From: Campylobacteraceae bacterium
GTDB taxonomy: Bacteria > Campylobacterota > Campylobacteria > Campylobacterales > Campylobacteraceae
Length of the DNA stretch: 13,273 bases
NCBI GenBank assembly: GCA_031259875.1
Contig: JAIRKW010000150.1
Span: forward strand, 1 to 13,273
Direction of reading: 5' to 3'
The notes under the pieces were generated by a model that made no database searches, was not told the DNA's origin, and saw nothing but the letters and a program-made list of their open reading frames with translations. Within the stretch, counting starts at the first letter, position 1. Every line of letters begins with the position of its first letter. The translations under genes and the position numbers were made by a program. Shown here in pieces: positions 1-8,644 of the stretch.

Positions 1-176
1 ATCATCAGAGGGCTTGCCGGGGCACAATTGCCAAGAGTTGTTTATTTATCGGGAATTTATACAGTAAGGGCAAAAGTGTGAAGCGAGATTATTCTGCTGC
101 AAAAAAATATTATAGTAGGGCCTGCGATTTAAAAAAGCAGATAGGCTGTGATAAATATAAAGAGTTAAACGAATAA
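1..176 (+). CDS. Sel1-repeat (Hcp-like) protein, C-terminal fragment
   Basis: This is the 3' end of a gene that enters from the left edge. The open frame begins at base 3 and stops at TAA 174-176, giving 57 residues. What shows the family: cysteines at fragment residues 5, 13, 41 and 49 repeat with a 36-residue period, each pair being eight positions apart. Between them lies a Sel1-type repeat containing IGNLYSKGKSVKRDY and AAKKYYSRAC. This is the pattern of the cysteine-rich Sel1-like repeat proteins (Hcp family of Helicobacter and relatives), in which paired helices are stapled by disulfides, usually in a secreted or periplasmic protein. The N-terminus, any signal peptide and the repeat number lie outside the window. 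The partner and biological role are unknown. No clear terminator follows. Confidence 0.8.
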   Translation, partial: HQRACRGTIAKSCLFIGNLYSKGKSVKRDYSAAKKYYSRACDLKKQIGCDKYKELNE

Positions 177-319
177 AAATATTAAATCTATCCAATAAAT
201 TACACCAAAAACAGACTGATTGAGCTGATAAGAAATAATAAAATAAGCAAATAAAAACCTTTTGTCATTCAAAGAAAATTGCAATAGTGGAAATGTTAAC
301 AGTTATGCTATTTTCTGCT

Positions 320-340
320 TTATTATAAAAAGTATAATAA
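320..340. repeat. AT-only perfect inverted repeat
   Basis: Eight bases, TTATTATA, are followed by a five-base loop and the exact inverse TATAATAA. In RNA this would be a weak hairpin. In such AT-rich sequence it may well be chance, and no T tract follows to make it a terminator. Confidence 0.3.
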
Positions 341-511
341 GACATATGTGCTTTATCTCACTGCAAGTTAATGTAGTCGGCGGACAATCCATCAGCATAA
401 AATATTTCATTCATATCACTGCAAATCAAAACAAAAAAATTCAAAAAACTAATCAAACGACTTTGTATTACTTAATTTTCACGCCATTTTACAGCTTGTA
501 ATAACAAAAAA

Positions 512-519
512 GGGGGGGG
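512..519 (+). repeat. Homopolymer run of eight G after a run of A
   Basis: Eight consecutive G follow six A in a region otherwise almost free of G/C. In Campylobacter and Helicobacter, G or C tracts of this length are classic slipped-strand contingency sites. Here no open frame on either strand runs through the tract: stops flank it closely, including TAA at 499-501 and TAG directly after it. It is therefore not an obvious switch for a present-day protein. Confidence 0.7.
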
Positions 520-676
520 TAGATTATTTTATTGTTACGCTCTTTATAATAATGAAATAAACAACAAATATAGAAAATGCAGAAACTTCACTAATTTTAG
601 ATTACACTTTTTTGCTTATGAAACTCTTTATTGTCCTGCCACAGACTTAATGGTCGCGTCTAGTACAAAAAGTATT

Positions 677-1099
677 TCAGCGTATCTTTTTGAGACGTTT
701 GTGTCCGAGTTTCAATATTGAAGAGGGAATGCCCTCGAAAAAGTCTTTTTCATCTCCCACAATAACATCAGCTTTTGATTTGGCAAAATCCACATCGAAA
801 GATTTTCCTGTTTCATTTGCCGAAGTAGAGTACATGGCGCCTGTTTTTTTTAAAAACGCCGCATGCGCACCCTCTTTTACTATCCTGAATGAAAAACCAT
901 TTTGAAGGATAAATGTTGTTTTTTTAGTACGTCTTACAAGATTTTTATAGCGGTTTGGGACACGTGGAGTTATCTCGCCAAATGAAGCTGAACATAAAAT
1001 GCATGGTTTATCCAAGGGGCGTTTTTTCAGCGCGTTCAAAGCCTTCATATCCTTTGACAAAAAGCCCGCCGTTGTGTCAGTTTGCACGAGATAAATCAT
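677..1099 (-). CDS. Short YrdC/Sua5-like protein
   Basis: This 140-residue protein is related to the YrdC/Sua5/TsaC fold, whose full-length members make threonylcarbamoyl-AMP from threonine, bicarbonate and ATP for t6A on ANN-decoding tRNAs. Visible landmarks are an N-terminal QTDTTAG (residues 6-12, matching the family's PTDTxxG), KKRPLDKP (25-32, the substrate-binding K/R region) and STSAN (91-95, matching the conserved S-x-S-A-N signature). It is clearly shorter than the usual 190 or more residues; the FWPGPLT region is not recognisable and the C-terminus is cut close after the signature. The start is ATG 1099 with AAAGGGTG just upstream. The TAA of the preceding frame sits in this ribosome site, so the gene looks co-transcribed with its upstream neighbour. 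Catalytic competence is uncertain: it may be a reduced TsaC or a paralogue with another role. Confidence 0.75.
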   Translation of the reverse strand: MIYLVQTDTTAGFLSKDMKALNALKKRPLDKPCILCSASFGEITPRVPNRYKNLVRRTKKTTFILQNGFSFRIVKEGAHAAFLKKTGAMYSTSANETGKSFDVDFAKSKADVIVGDEKDFFEGIPSSILKLGHKRLKKIR

Positions 1100-1190
1100 T
1101 TTTCACCCTTTAAGCGTACATGATAAACGGTATAACATATCCAAACAACGCGCATATAACCGCCATGAGCAGGATAACTGTTTTTGTGAA

Positions 1191-1199
1191 ATTATACCA
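1191..1199 (-). promoter_or_regulatory. Possible extended -10 promoter for the YrdC-like gene
   Basis: TGGTATAAT on the minus strand is a perfect TGnTATAAT extended -10 with a weak TTGCGT 19 bases upstream. Transcription would start near 1184, about 85 bases before the YrdC-like start. The same bases encode Trp-Tyr-Asn in the third piece of the membrane-protein gene, so the match may be accidental. Confidence 0.25.
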
Positions 1200-1225
1200 C
1201 TGAAGTTTTAAAATCACGCAAAATG

Positions 1226-2077
1226 TTAAAGAGAACAAATCGGCGCGAGCACAACAAGATATATAATAGGCATTTTTAAAATATCAGGCTCAAATAGCAT
1301 AGAGCCGCCAATACCAGCATAAAGTATAACCCATGACAATATCTTGTTTTTATTGACAAGCAAAATAATCATGCACAATATAATCAAAATAAAAACAGGT
1401 GCCGCCGATACCATTAAAGTAACCGCCGCCACAGAAAACAAAATTAAAGAAGGCATAAACAGCAATACATCTTTTTTGCTAATCGGCGAATTTTCAAGAA
1501 ACAATAGCGGCAATGACCCAGCAAGGATAAGCGGCACTGCGGCAAAGATAAATATCAGCGCTCCTGACGAATCAACAAGAAGTGAAAATGCTAAAACGGC
1601 GTAAGCGGCAAGTAAAACGAAAAGAGCTTTTATATAATGCGGCGCGAAAAACCCAAAAAACGAGAAATTTTTGGCTTCATGCACGGCGGGCGCTCTGACG
1701 ATTTGGAAGTATGCTATTAGCTGTACCGCAAGAGGCAGTATAAAAACAAAAGATCCCGCAAAGTCGGGCAAAAACAGAATGACAGCGACAATGCCAAACG
1801 CAAATACAATTTTGGGCAGTATGCTTTTAAAAACCCTCGCAAAATAAATGGAATCTTTTAGTAGAAAATAGATGCCCAAAATGACCAAAAATACGGAAAA
1901 AATGCCCGCCTCCATCTTTTGAAAAGCCTCAATATCTTCATCTGTGCAAATCGCCGAGAAAAATGAAGGATTTAAGAGAAAAATCGCGGCGATAAAGTAA
2001 AGATTTAGCCTGTTGTAAAATATTTTCTTATCGTTTGCGGCTTTGGCAAGTTTAAACCTTCCGAAAAGCTCCGTCAA
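1226..2077 (-). CDS. Multi-pass inner-membrane protein of unknown function (central frame)
   Basis: This is the longest intact piece of the broken locus: 283 residues from a TTG codon to TAA. It is overwhelmingly hydrophobic. Likely membrane segments lie near residues 25-40, 58-73, 88-105, 108-125, 148-168, 172-194, 204-223, 226-242, 247-263 and 269-283, with short charged loops such as NKNK and SKKD. There is no nucleotide-binding, redox or transporter signature that I can name. The TTG start is weak: it overlaps the TGA of the preceding frame, has no Shine-Dalgarno sequence, and in the repaired reading is an internal Leu codon. The sequence stops abruptly inside a hydrophobic segment, which also suggests a lost C-terminus. 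It lies 224 bases downstream of carB on the same strand and probably shares its transcript. If the frames are confirmed, the gene product would be a fragment. Confidence 0.5.
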   Translation of the reverse strand: MTELFGRFKLAKAANDKKIFYNRLNLYFIAAIFLLNPSFFSAICTDEDIEAFQKMEAGIFSVFLVILGIYFLLKDSIYFARVFKSILPKIVFAFGIVAVILFLPDFAGSFVFILPLAVQLIAYFQIVRAPAVHEAKNFSFFGFFAPHYIKALFVLLAAYAVLAFSLLVDSSGALIFIFAAVPLILAGSLPLLFLENSPISKKDVLLFMPSLILFSVAAVTLMVSAAPVFILIILCMIILLVNKNKILSWVILYAGIGGSMLFEPDILKMPIIYLVVLAPICSL

Positions 2078-2301
2078 AACGCCAAGATAATAACTATATT
2101 GCGGCTATCTACGGGATAAAAATCGCTTCTTCGCAAGCAAATAAGATAACCGTTAGACATATCATCATAAAGCGCTTTTGCAAATAGCAAAAATATGCCC
2201 AAAAGCATAAGCAAAACGCCGCCGCTTGAAATAATGCCGGCCTTTTTTATCTCGTTTATCCGTTACTCTTTAAAGCGCGGCACAAATTTGCAAGTTTTAA
2301 C

Positions 2302-5300
2302 TCAGCCTCGCAGATACTCTTGCAAGGATTTTGGCTCTAAACCACCGTCTTTTTGCAAATTTGCTATCGCTTCTATCGCTACAAATGCTTCTGAAACAGT
2401 TGTAAAATACGGTATATTGAGTCTCAAAACACTCTGTCTTATTTTCTTGGCATCATCTTTGCTTGATTTATTATCGCTTGTATTTATCACCAATGCGATA
2501 TCTTTATTTTTAAGTTTGTCTTCAATATTTGGACGCCCTTCGCTGATTTTATAGACAAATTCCGCTTCAAGTCCCGCGTCTATTAAAGCTTTGTGTGTGC
2601 CGCCTGTGGCTATAATAGAAAATCCTATTTTTTTGAAACTTTCGCCGAGTTTTTTCACAAAAATCTTATCCGCGTCTGTTAATGACAAAAATACCGTGCC
2701 GCTTTTTGGCAGCATGTTACCTGCAGCTATTTGACTTTTGGCAAATGAGTCTGCAAAACTGCTGCTTATGCCCATAACTTCGCCGGTCGATTTCATTTCA
2801 GGTCCCAAAATAGTATCGGCGCCTTGAAGTTTATTAAACGGAAAAACTGCCTCTTTTACGGCCACATAATTTTTAATTTTAGCTTTTAGTATGCTGTCTT
2901 CATCGTAAACTACATGAAATTTATCATAAAATTTGAGTGCTTCTTTCAAATCTCCCTGATACATAACGCGCGTAGCGACTTTTGCCATAGGAATGCCTGT
3001 AGCCTTACTGACAAACGGTACGGTTCTGCTCGCTCTTGGGTTTACCTCTATCATATAAATATCGTCTTGATACACGGCATATTGTATATTCATGAGTCCA
3101 ACAACACCAAGATTTATAGCGATTTGTTTCGTCTGCTGTTCTACTTTTTTGGTTATTTCAGGAGATAGGCTAACAGCAGGCAGTGAGCATGCACTATCGC
3201 CGCTGTGAATTCCTGCCTCTTCTATATGCTGCATAATGCCGCCAATGTAAACGTCTTTGCCATCGCTTATCGCGTCTACATCTATCTCTAAGGCTCTGTC
3301 CAAAAATTGGTCTATTAATACCGGAGATTGATTACTGACATTAACAGCTTCACTCATGTAGAGTTTTAGTTCGCTCTCATTATAGATTATCCTCATAGCA
3401 CGACCGCCAAGAACGTAACTTGGTCTTACAAGCACAGGATAACCTATGATATTTGCTTTTTCTATTGCCTCTTCTTCGCTTAAAGCAGTAGCGTTTTGCG
3501 GCTGGTTGATATTATTTTCTTTGATGAATTTTGAGAATTTTTCCCTGTCTTCTGCTATATCTATCACGCGTGCAGTTGTGCCAATGATTTTTGCACCTAT
3601 CGCAGTAAGCTGTTTGGCTAATTTCAACGGCGTTTGACCACCAAAGTGGACAATAATGCCATCCGGATTTTCAAGCTCGACAACACTCCTCACATGTTCA
3701 AAATCAATAGGCTCAAAATATAAAATATCACTTGTATCATAATCTGTCGAAACCGTTTCGGGATTGCAGTTGTACATAATAGTCTCAACACCCATATCTT
3801 TTAAAGCATATGCTGCATGAACACAGCAGTAGTCAAACTCTATACCCTGCCCTATTCTGTTTGGACCGCCGCCTATTATCATGACTTTATTTTTTATTTT
3901 TTGGGTATTTTTTGCTGCCGCATTAACACTGACATTGGTTGTAGAGTACAGATATGGTGTTAATGCCTCAAACTCTGCAGCACAAGTATCTACATTGTTA
4001 TATTCCAAACTGATACCCGCTTGTTTTTTAGCATAGCATATATCATTTTCCGTCAAATGCAAGTTATCTTTTTTGTTTACAAGATAAGCTATCATCCTAT
4101 CCGAAAAGCCGTAGATTTTCGCCTCTCTTAAAAGTTTTGCATTATTTAAAATATCCATATCGATTTTTTTCTCAAACTCTACAATACTGTGTATTTGCAT
4201 TAAAAACCAAGGGTCTATTTTGCAAAGTTCATAAACTTCCGACACGCTTTTGCCGCGTCTGAAAGCTTCTGCTATATAAAGCAATCTATCACAATTTGCC
4301 CTTCTTATTTCGCCGACAAGCTTATCATCTTTGCAAGAAAGCGAGTTAAATCCAAAAAGCCCTGTCTCAAGCGAACATAAAGCCTTTTGCAAAGACTCTT
4401 TAAATGTTCTTCCTATCGCCATAACTTCGCCTACACTTTTCATGGATGTGGTAAGAGTTGAGTTTGCATAAGGAAATTTTTCAAATGTAAAACGTGGAAT
4501 TTTAGTAACTATATAATCAATCACAGGCTCAAAGCTCGCCGCTGTACCTGTGATGTCATTTTTAATCTCATCGAGTGTAAAACCCACAGCCAACAGCGTT
4601 GCTACCTTTGCTATCGGATAACCTGTAGCCTTTGAAGCAAGCGCGGATGAGCGGCTGACGCGCGGATTCATCTCTATAACTGTCATGCGTCCCGTTTTTG
4701 GATTGACAGCAAACTGCACATTGCTTCCGCCTGTGTCCACACCTATTTCGCGTAAAATCGCAAAAGAGGCATTTCTCATCTTTTGATACTCTTTGTCAGT
4801 CAGAGTAAGAGCAGGCGCAATCGTTATACTGTCTCCGGTGTGCACGCCCATTGGGTCAAGATTTTCTATAGAGCAGACAATAATGCAGTTATCACATCTA
4901 TCTCTTATGACCTCCATCTCATACTCTTTCCAACCAAGCAAAGACTCTTCTATAAGTATCTCATTTATCGGGCTTATATCAAGTCCTGACGCTGCAAGCT
5001 CTTTGAATTCATCAAAATTGTAAGCAACTCCGCTTCCGCCGCCTGCTAATGTATATGAAGCTCTGATAATAAGAGGAAATCCTATCTCTTCGGCTGCTTT
5101 TACAGCCTCGTCTATAGTATAAGCGTATCTGCTTTTGGGTAAATCCATGCCTATTTTTATCATAGCTTCCTTGAAAGCTTGTCTGTCTTCACCTTTTTTT
5201 ATCGCTTCAGGATTTGCGCCCAGAAATTTCACATCTTTTGCTTTGCCGCTCTCGTAGAGTTTCATAGCAACATTTAAAGCAGTCTGTCCGCCCATTGTAG

Positions 5301-5562
5301 GCAGTATGGCGTCTACTTTTTCTTTTTCGATAATTTTCTCAATCGTATCGGTAGTTATAGGTTCTATATATGTTCTATCGGCAAATTCAGGGTCTGTCAT
5401 AATAGTAGCAGGATTTGAGTTGATAAGTACTACTCTGTATCCAAGCTCTTTTAGTGTTTTGGCTGCCTGTGTGCCTGAATAGTCAAATTCGCAAGCCTGC
5501 CCTATAACGATAGGACCTGAACCTATAAGTAAAATAGTATTTATATCAGTGCGTTTAGGCAT
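2302..5562 (-). CDS. carB: Carbamoyl phosphate synthetase, large subunit
   Basis: CarB makes carbamoyl phosphate from bicarbonate, two ATP and ammonia channelled from the glutaminase subunit CarA, feeding arginine and pyrimidine synthesis in the cytoplasm. At 1086 residues it is normal length. The N-terminal ATP-grasp half (about 1-400) makes carboxyphosphate and then carbamate; it shows [20 protein letters not shown] and an ATP-site stretch [18 protein letters not shown] near residue 300. An oligomerisation domain (about 400-555) follows. The second ATP-grasp half (about 556-935) repeats [17 protein letters not shown] and [18 protein letters not shown] (near 840). The last 150 residues form the MGS-like allosteric domain, with the ATGGT motif. 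The ATG at 5562 is preceded by AAGGA at good spacing. It is separated from mreC by 68 bases, the widest gap of the train. carA is not in the window. Confidence 0.97.
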   Translation of the reverse strand: MPKRTDINTILLIGSGPIVIGQACEFDYSGTQAAKTLKELGYRVVLINSNPATIMTDPEFADRTYIEPITTDTIEKIIEKEKVDAILPTMGGQTALNVAMKLYESGKAKDVKFLGANPEAIKKGEDRQAFKEAMIKIGMDLPKSRYAYTIDEAVKAAEEIGFPLIIRASYTLAGGGSGVAYNFDEFKELAASGLDISPINEILIEESLLGWKEYEMEVIRDRCDNCIIVCSIENLDPMGVHTGDSITIAPALTLTDKEYQKMRNASFAILREIGVDTGGSNVQFAVNPKTGRMTVIEMNPRVSRSSALASKATGYPIAKVATLLAVGFTLDEIKNDITGTAASFEPVIDYIVTKIPRFTFEKFPYANSTLTTSMKSVGEVMAIGRTFKESLQKALCSLETGLFGFNSLSCKDDKLVGEIRRANCDRLLYIAEAFRRGKSVSEVYELCKIDPWFLMQIHSIVEFEKKIDMDILNNAKLLREAKIYGFSDRMIAYLVNKKDNLHLTENDICYAKKQAGISLEYNNVDTCAAEFEALTPYLYSTTNVSVNAAAKNTQKIKNKVMIIGGGPNRIGQGIEFDYCCVHAAYALKDMGVETIMYNCNPETVSTDYDTSDILYFEPIDFEHVRSVVELENPDGIIVHFGGQTPLKLAKQLTAIGAKIIGTTARVIDIAEDREKFSKFIKENNINQPQNATALSEEEAIEKANIIGYPVLVRPSYVLGGRAMRIIYNESELKLYMSEAVNVSNQSPVLIDQFLDRALEIDVDAISDGKDVYIGGIMQHIEEAGIHSGDSACSLPAVSLSPEITKKVEQQTKQIAINLGVVGLMNIQYAVYQDDIYMIEVNPRASRTVPFVSKATGIPMAKVATRVMYQGDLKEALKFYDKFHVVYDEDSILKAKIKNYVAVKEAVFPFNKLQGADTILGPEMKSTGEVMGISSSFADSFAKSQIAAGNMLPKSGTVFLSLTDADKIFVKKLGESFKKIGFSIIATGGTHKALIDAGLEAEFVYKISEGRPNIEDKLKNKDIALVINTSDNKSSKDDAKKIRQSVLRLNIPYFTTVSEAFVAIEAIANLQKDGGLEPKSLQEYLRG

Positions 5563-5589
5563 AAACTTATCCTTTTTAAAAATTCATTT

Positions 5590-5604
5590 CGGAACATTGC
5601 TCCG
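5590..5604 (-). other. Small hairpin in the mreC-carB spacer
   Basis: On the minus strand CGGAGC and GUUCCG can pair (six pairs, one G-U) around a three-base AAU loop. The hairpin lies 27 bases before the carB start and ahead of its ribosome site. It has no proper T tract behind it, so it is not a convincing terminator; RNA processing or modest attenuation is conceivable. A TATATA-type -10 candidate preceded by TTTTTG sits just upstream (about 5606-5625), so carB may also have its own promoter. Confidence 0.25.
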
Positions 5605-5630
5605 TATATATAAACAAAAATTCGCCTTTT

Positions 5631-6374
5631 TTAAAGTATGACATGAAAAAATCCTGGCACTTCAACAACAGCATACGGTTCAACGACAGCTGTAAAATAT
5701 GATTCGCTTTTATGAACAGCTACAATTTTTCCGACTTTCAATCCCTCAAAAAATATATTATCCAATCCGCTTGCAATAACCTCATCATTCACTTTTGGCT
5801 CACTCCATAAGGGGATATATCGTATCTCTATCTTATCACTCGTGCCAAACGCTATGCCTTTTATTTTATTTGCACCCATATAAACCGAAAATGCTGATTT
5901 CGGGTCTTGCTGCAAAAGCGCCAAAGCTCTTCCATCTTGAACTGTTACTATACCCGCGCTATAGCCTTGATACATAAGACCGTAAATTTTATTTTCGTCA
6001 AATCCATCAAAATCAAGCCAAAGTCTATTATAGTCGCCAAGCGCAGCATATGAGAGCGCTCTGACGAGTTTTGTTTTAACATTGTAAGTACTGAGATTCG
6101 CCTCTTTTAACATAGCGTTAAGTTTAGTTGCGTAAGCAGACGAAATTTGTGCTAACTCTAAAAGCTCCGCATTTTTTTGCCGCAAACTTCGTATTTCATC
6201 GCGTTGATTAAAGTGTTCATCCACTATATTGGCAAATCCCTCTTTTGTACTTATATAGATATTCACAACAAAAGATGAGATATCGCCTGCCAAACCTCTT
6301 AAGCCATTTGAATAATTAACTGAAACAACAGCTAAAAGAACAATAACCAAAAAGACTTTGAGTTTGTTACTCAT
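5631..6374 (-). CDS. mreC: Rod shape-determining protein MreC
   Basis: MreC links cytoplasmic MreB filaments to the periplasmic peptidoglycan elongation machinery (MreD, RodA, PBP2). This 247-residue protein has the family layout: a short cytoplasmic start MSNKLK, one membrane anchor (about 6-21), a charged helical stretch with [19 protein letters not shown] (about 58-76) that should form the coiled coil, then two beta-rich lobes with [24 protein letters not shown] and [22 protein letters not shown], the last being a hallmark of the family. Its ATG overlaps the end of mreB by eight bases (ATGAGTAA) and lacks a strong ribosome site of its own, suggesting translational coupling. No mreD follows; carB is next, so the usual mreBCD order is incomplete here. 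Confidence 0.95.
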   Translation of the reverse strand: MSNKLKVFLVIVLLAVVSVNYSNGLRGLAGDISSFVVNIYISTKEGFANIVDEHFNQRDEIRSLRQKNAELLELAQISSAYATKLNAMLKEANLSTYNVKTKLVRALSYAALGDYNRLWLDFDGFDENKIYGLMYQGYSAGIVTVQDGRALALLQQDPKSAFSVYMGANKIKGIAFGTSDKIEIRYIPLWSEPKVNDEVIASGLDNIFFEGLKVGKIVAVHKSESYFTAVVEPYAVVEVPGFFHVIL

Positions 6375-7401
6375 TATCTGCTTGCTGCAAAAACTCTATA
6401 TCTTCGAGCATTTTACCCGTACCTTTGGCAACCGCCAACAACGGTTCTTCGCCTATAAACACAGGCAGTTTAACCTCATTGCTTAAATACTTGTCAAGTC
6501 CGCGTATTAAAGCCCCGCCGCCGGTTAAAACTATACCATTCTCAACAATATCACCTGCCAAATCCGGAGGCGTAACTTCAAGTACGTCTTTAAGTGCATC
6601 AGCTATCTCCCTTAGCGGCTCTTTCATAGCTTCTCTCACATCTTCGCTTGTCATTTCTATACGACTTAAAAGTCCACTGACTTGGTCGCGCCCTTTTACC
6701 GTCATAGATAATTCCGGAGTTAAAGGTGTTGCACTTCCTATTCCTATTTTTATATCCTCGCCGCCTCTTTCGCCAATGAGAAGGTTATATTTTTTCTTCA
6801 CATAATCTACTATTGCCATATCTATCTTATCACCTGCAACACGTATAGATTTACTAATAACAAGACCGCCTAAAGAGATAACACCGATTTCAGTTGTACC
6901 GCCGCCGATATCTACTATTAAACTTCCTTTTGGTTCTCTAATGGGTAAATCAGCACCAATGGCTGCCGCCATAGGTTCTTCAATCAAAAATACTACTCTG
7001 GCTCCGGCACTCATAGCAGATTCTCTGACTGCTTTGCGCTCAACTTGTGTTAGACCGTAAGGTATAGAGATGATAATGCGTGGTCTCAAGAAATTTTTTC
7101 TTTTATGTGCTTTTTCTATAAAATAGCGAATCATCTTTTCTGTCATATCAAAATCAGCAATAACACCGTCCCTCATAGGTCTTATAGCTTCAATATCTCC
7201 GGGTGTTTTACCGACCATATTTTTTGCTTCATGTCCAACCGCTAAAATATCTTGTTTGCCATATTTATCACGTCTGACAGCAACAACAGAAGGTTCGTCT
7301 ATAATAATGCCTTTACCGCGAACCAGCACAAGCGTATTTGCCGTACCTAAGTCAATACCCATATCGCTTGAAAAAAATCCTATCAACTTATCTAAAATCA
7401 T
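6367..7401 (-). CDS. mreB: Rod shape-determining actin-like protein MreB
   Basis: MreB is a membrane-associated bacterial actin that positions cell-wall elongation. The 344 residues match the usual length and show the actin ATPase signatures: phosphate 1 [11 protein letters not shown] (13-23), phosphate 2 [12 protein letters not shown] (162-173) and the adenosine region [14 protein letters not shown] (288-301). [16 protein letters not shown] (70-85) and [17 protein letters not shown] are typical of MreB rather than other actin-fold proteins. The N-terminus [13 protein letters not shown] is short, hydrophobic and amphipathic, consistent with membrane binding. The ATG at 7401 follows AGGA at a short spacing and comes 16 bases after clpX. 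Together with mreC this implies a rod or helical cell shape. Confidence 0.97.
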   Translation of the reverse strand: MILDKLIGFFSSDMGIDLGTANTLVLVRGKGIIIDEPSVVAVRRDKYGKQDILAVGHEAKNMVGKTPGDIEAIRPMRDGVIADFDMTEKMIRYFIEKAHKRKNFLRPRIIISIPYGLTQVERKAVRESAMSAGARVVFLIEEPMAAAIGADLPIREPKGSLIVDIGGGTTEIGVISLGGLVISKSIRVAGDKIDMAIVDYVKKKYNLLIGERGGEDIKIGIGSATPLTPELSMTVKGRDQVSGLLSRIEMTSEDVREAMKEPLREIADALKDVLEVTPPDLAGDIVENGIVLTGGGALIRGLDKYLSNEVKLPVFIGEEPLLAVAKGTGKMLEDIEFLQQADNE

Positions 7402-7417
7402 CGTTTCCTATGCTCCT

Positions 7418-8644
7418 TCACGCACTCTTTTTATTTTTCTTGATAAAAAGTGGTTTTTCGCCGCCCTTTACAACATCAAGTGTAATAACTATCTCATACC
7501 CCTTAAAATCAGGAAGTTCAAACATAACATCCGTCATCAACTCTTCCATTATTGTTCTAAGTCCTCTGGCACCTGTTTTTCTTTTGATAGCAAGTTCAGC
7601 AACAGCATCAAGCGCATCATTTTCAAAAGTAAGTGTTACGTCATCTATCGCAAATAATTTTTTATACTGTTTTAAAATAGCATTTTTCGGTTCTGTAAGG
7701 ATACGCATCATATCTGCTTTGCTGATATTTTGTAATACCGCATTTACATGTAATCGTCCGATAAGTTCAGGGATGAGTCCGTAGTGTATCAAATCGTCCG
7801 ATTCCAGCAGATTCAATAATTCACCCTCTTCGCTTTTACCGCGCTTATCTTGGTTAAAGCCCAAAATATTTTTGCCAACCCTTCGTTTAATTATCTCCTC
7901 AAGTCCGTCAAACGCACCGCCGCAGACAAAAAGTATATTTGTCGTATCTATTTGGATAAATTCTTGATTTGGGTGTTTACGCCCGCCTTTAGGAGGAATA
8001 TTTACAACGCTGCCTTCTATGATTTTTAAAAGCGCTTGCTGTACGCCCTCGCCTGAAACATCGCGTGTTATGGAGCGGTTTTCACTCATGCGGGCAATTT
8101 TATCAATCTCATCTACAAAAACAATGCCCTGCTCGCATTTTTTAACATCACCTTCTGCTGCTTGGAAAAGACGCGTGAGGATATTCTCAACATCTTCTCC
8201 CACATAGCCAGCTTCTGTTAAACTTGTAGCATCACAAATGGCTATCGGTACATCCAAATGACGCGCTAATGTCTGCGCCATAAGCGTTTTACCGCTGCCT
8301 GTGGGTCCTATTAGAAGTATATTTGATTTGGAAATTTCCGTATCGTCATCTTTGATATTTTGTTTAAAAATACGTTTATAATGATTATAAACTCCAACTG
8401 AAAAAACTTTTTTTGCCCGCTCTTGTCCAATAACAAACTCATCCAAAACTTTTTTGAGCTCTTTTGGCGTCAAAAGCTCTTTATCAAAACCGCTCTCTTT
8501 AGTATTGTTATTGTCCAAATCGCCGGAGATAATTTTAAAGGCAGCTTCTATGCAAGATTCGCATATATATACGCCGGGATTTAGTCCTGCTAACAACCGC
8601 GTATTATCGTCATATCTGGAGCCGCAAAAACTACACTCTTTCAT
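7418..8644 (-). CDS. clpX: ATP-dependent Clp protease ATP-binding subunit ClpX
   Basis: ClpX is the hexameric AAA+ unfoldase that feeds tagged proteins to ClpP. With the start chosen here it has 408 residues. The N-terminal zinc-binding domain uses C4, C7, C28 and C31. The AAA+ core shows Walker A GPTGSGKT (113-120), the pore loop GYVGED (146-151), Walker B IVFVDEID (174-181), the RKH loop (222-224), an LGF tripeptide (261-263) for docking on ClpP (IGF in E. coli), and sensor-2 GARGLR near the C-terminus. ATG 8644 is preferred over the ATG at 8659 because AAAGAG lies six bases upstream and it places CSFC at residue 4. With either choice the gene starts inside the end of lpxA, so the two are probably translationally coupled. 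clpP is not nearby. Confidence 0.96.
   Translation of the reverse strand: MKECSFCGSRYDDNTRLLAGLNPGVYICESCIEAAFKIISGDLDNNNTKESGFDKELLTPKELKKVLDEFVIGQERAKKVFSVGVYNHYKRIFKQNIKDDDTEISKSNILLIGPTGSGKTLMAQTLARHLDVPIAICDATSLTEAGYVGEDVENILTRLFQAAEGDVKKCEQGIVFVDEIDKIARMSENRSITRDVSGEGVQQALLKIIEGSVVNIPPKGGRKHPNQEFIQIDTTNILFVCGGAFDGLEEIIKRRVGKNILGFNQDKRGKSEEGELLNLLESDDLIHYGLIPELIGRLHVNAVLQNISKADMMRILTEPKNAILKQYKKLFAIDDVTLTFENDALDAVAELAIKRKTGARGLRTIMEELMTDVMFELPDFKGYEIVITLDVVKGGEKPLFIKKNKKSA

Larger units (their letters stand above)
177..676. other. AT-rich intergenic stretch with no supported gene
   Basis: About 500 bases lie between the convergent ends of the Sel1-repeat gene and the YrdC-like gene. The composition is far more AT-rich than the neighbouring genes and all frames are broken often. 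The longest plus-strand frame (262-501) needs a TTG start with no Shine-Dalgarno sequence and gives a 79-residue product with no recognisable domain, so I do not call it. The stretch holds a run of eight G, a perfect AT-only inverted repeat, a TATAAT at 545-550 that leads to no gene, and two copies of CACTGCAA 58 bases apart. No GC-rich hairpin followed by T was found for either flanking gene. It could be a remnant of a lost gene. Confidence 0.6.
1110..2259 (-). pseudogene. Frameshifted multi-pass membrane protein gene
   Basis: Three adjacent frames between carB and the YrdC-like gene read as one protein. Piece 1 (2259-2074) has one hydrophobic segment and ends ILAF followed by TGA. Piece 2 (2077-1226) is the 283-residue body. 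Piece 3 ends at TAA 1112-1110 and adds a last hydrophobic hairpin. Both joins require the same type of shift. One extra T in the T run at 2079-2076 gives ILAFLTELFGRFK, and one extra T in the run at 1230-1228 gives CSLLTFCVILKLQW. The repaired product would be about 383 residues with roughly 12 membrane segments. A ribosome site AAAGAG (2271-2266) is correctly spaced from codon 2259-2257, but that codon is ATA. The repaired gene would end exactly in the ribosome site of the next gene. I do not recognise the family. A decayed gene and two sequencing indels are both possible. Confidence 0.55.

Noticed and set aside
262..501. 79-residue plus-strand frame in the left gap
   Set aside because: It starts with TTG without a ribosome site, its composition follows the local AT bias, and no domain or membrane pattern is recognisable.
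545..550. TATAAT on the plus strand as a promoter
   Set aside because: It leads only into very short frames and the convergent 3' end of the YrdC-like gene; in such AT-rich DNA the match is expected by chance.
640..676. Terminator or tRNA remnant next to the YrdC-like stop
   Set aside because: Only a four-base stem (AGAC/GTCT) can be formed, without a T tract, and no tRNA arms or GGTTCRA box are present.
1224..1232. Programmed -1 frameshift at the end of the central membrane-protein frame
   Set aside because: The bases CTCTTTAAC do not fit the X XXY YYZ slippery pattern in the correct frame, and no strong downstream structure was seen; a one-base loss in a T run is simpler.
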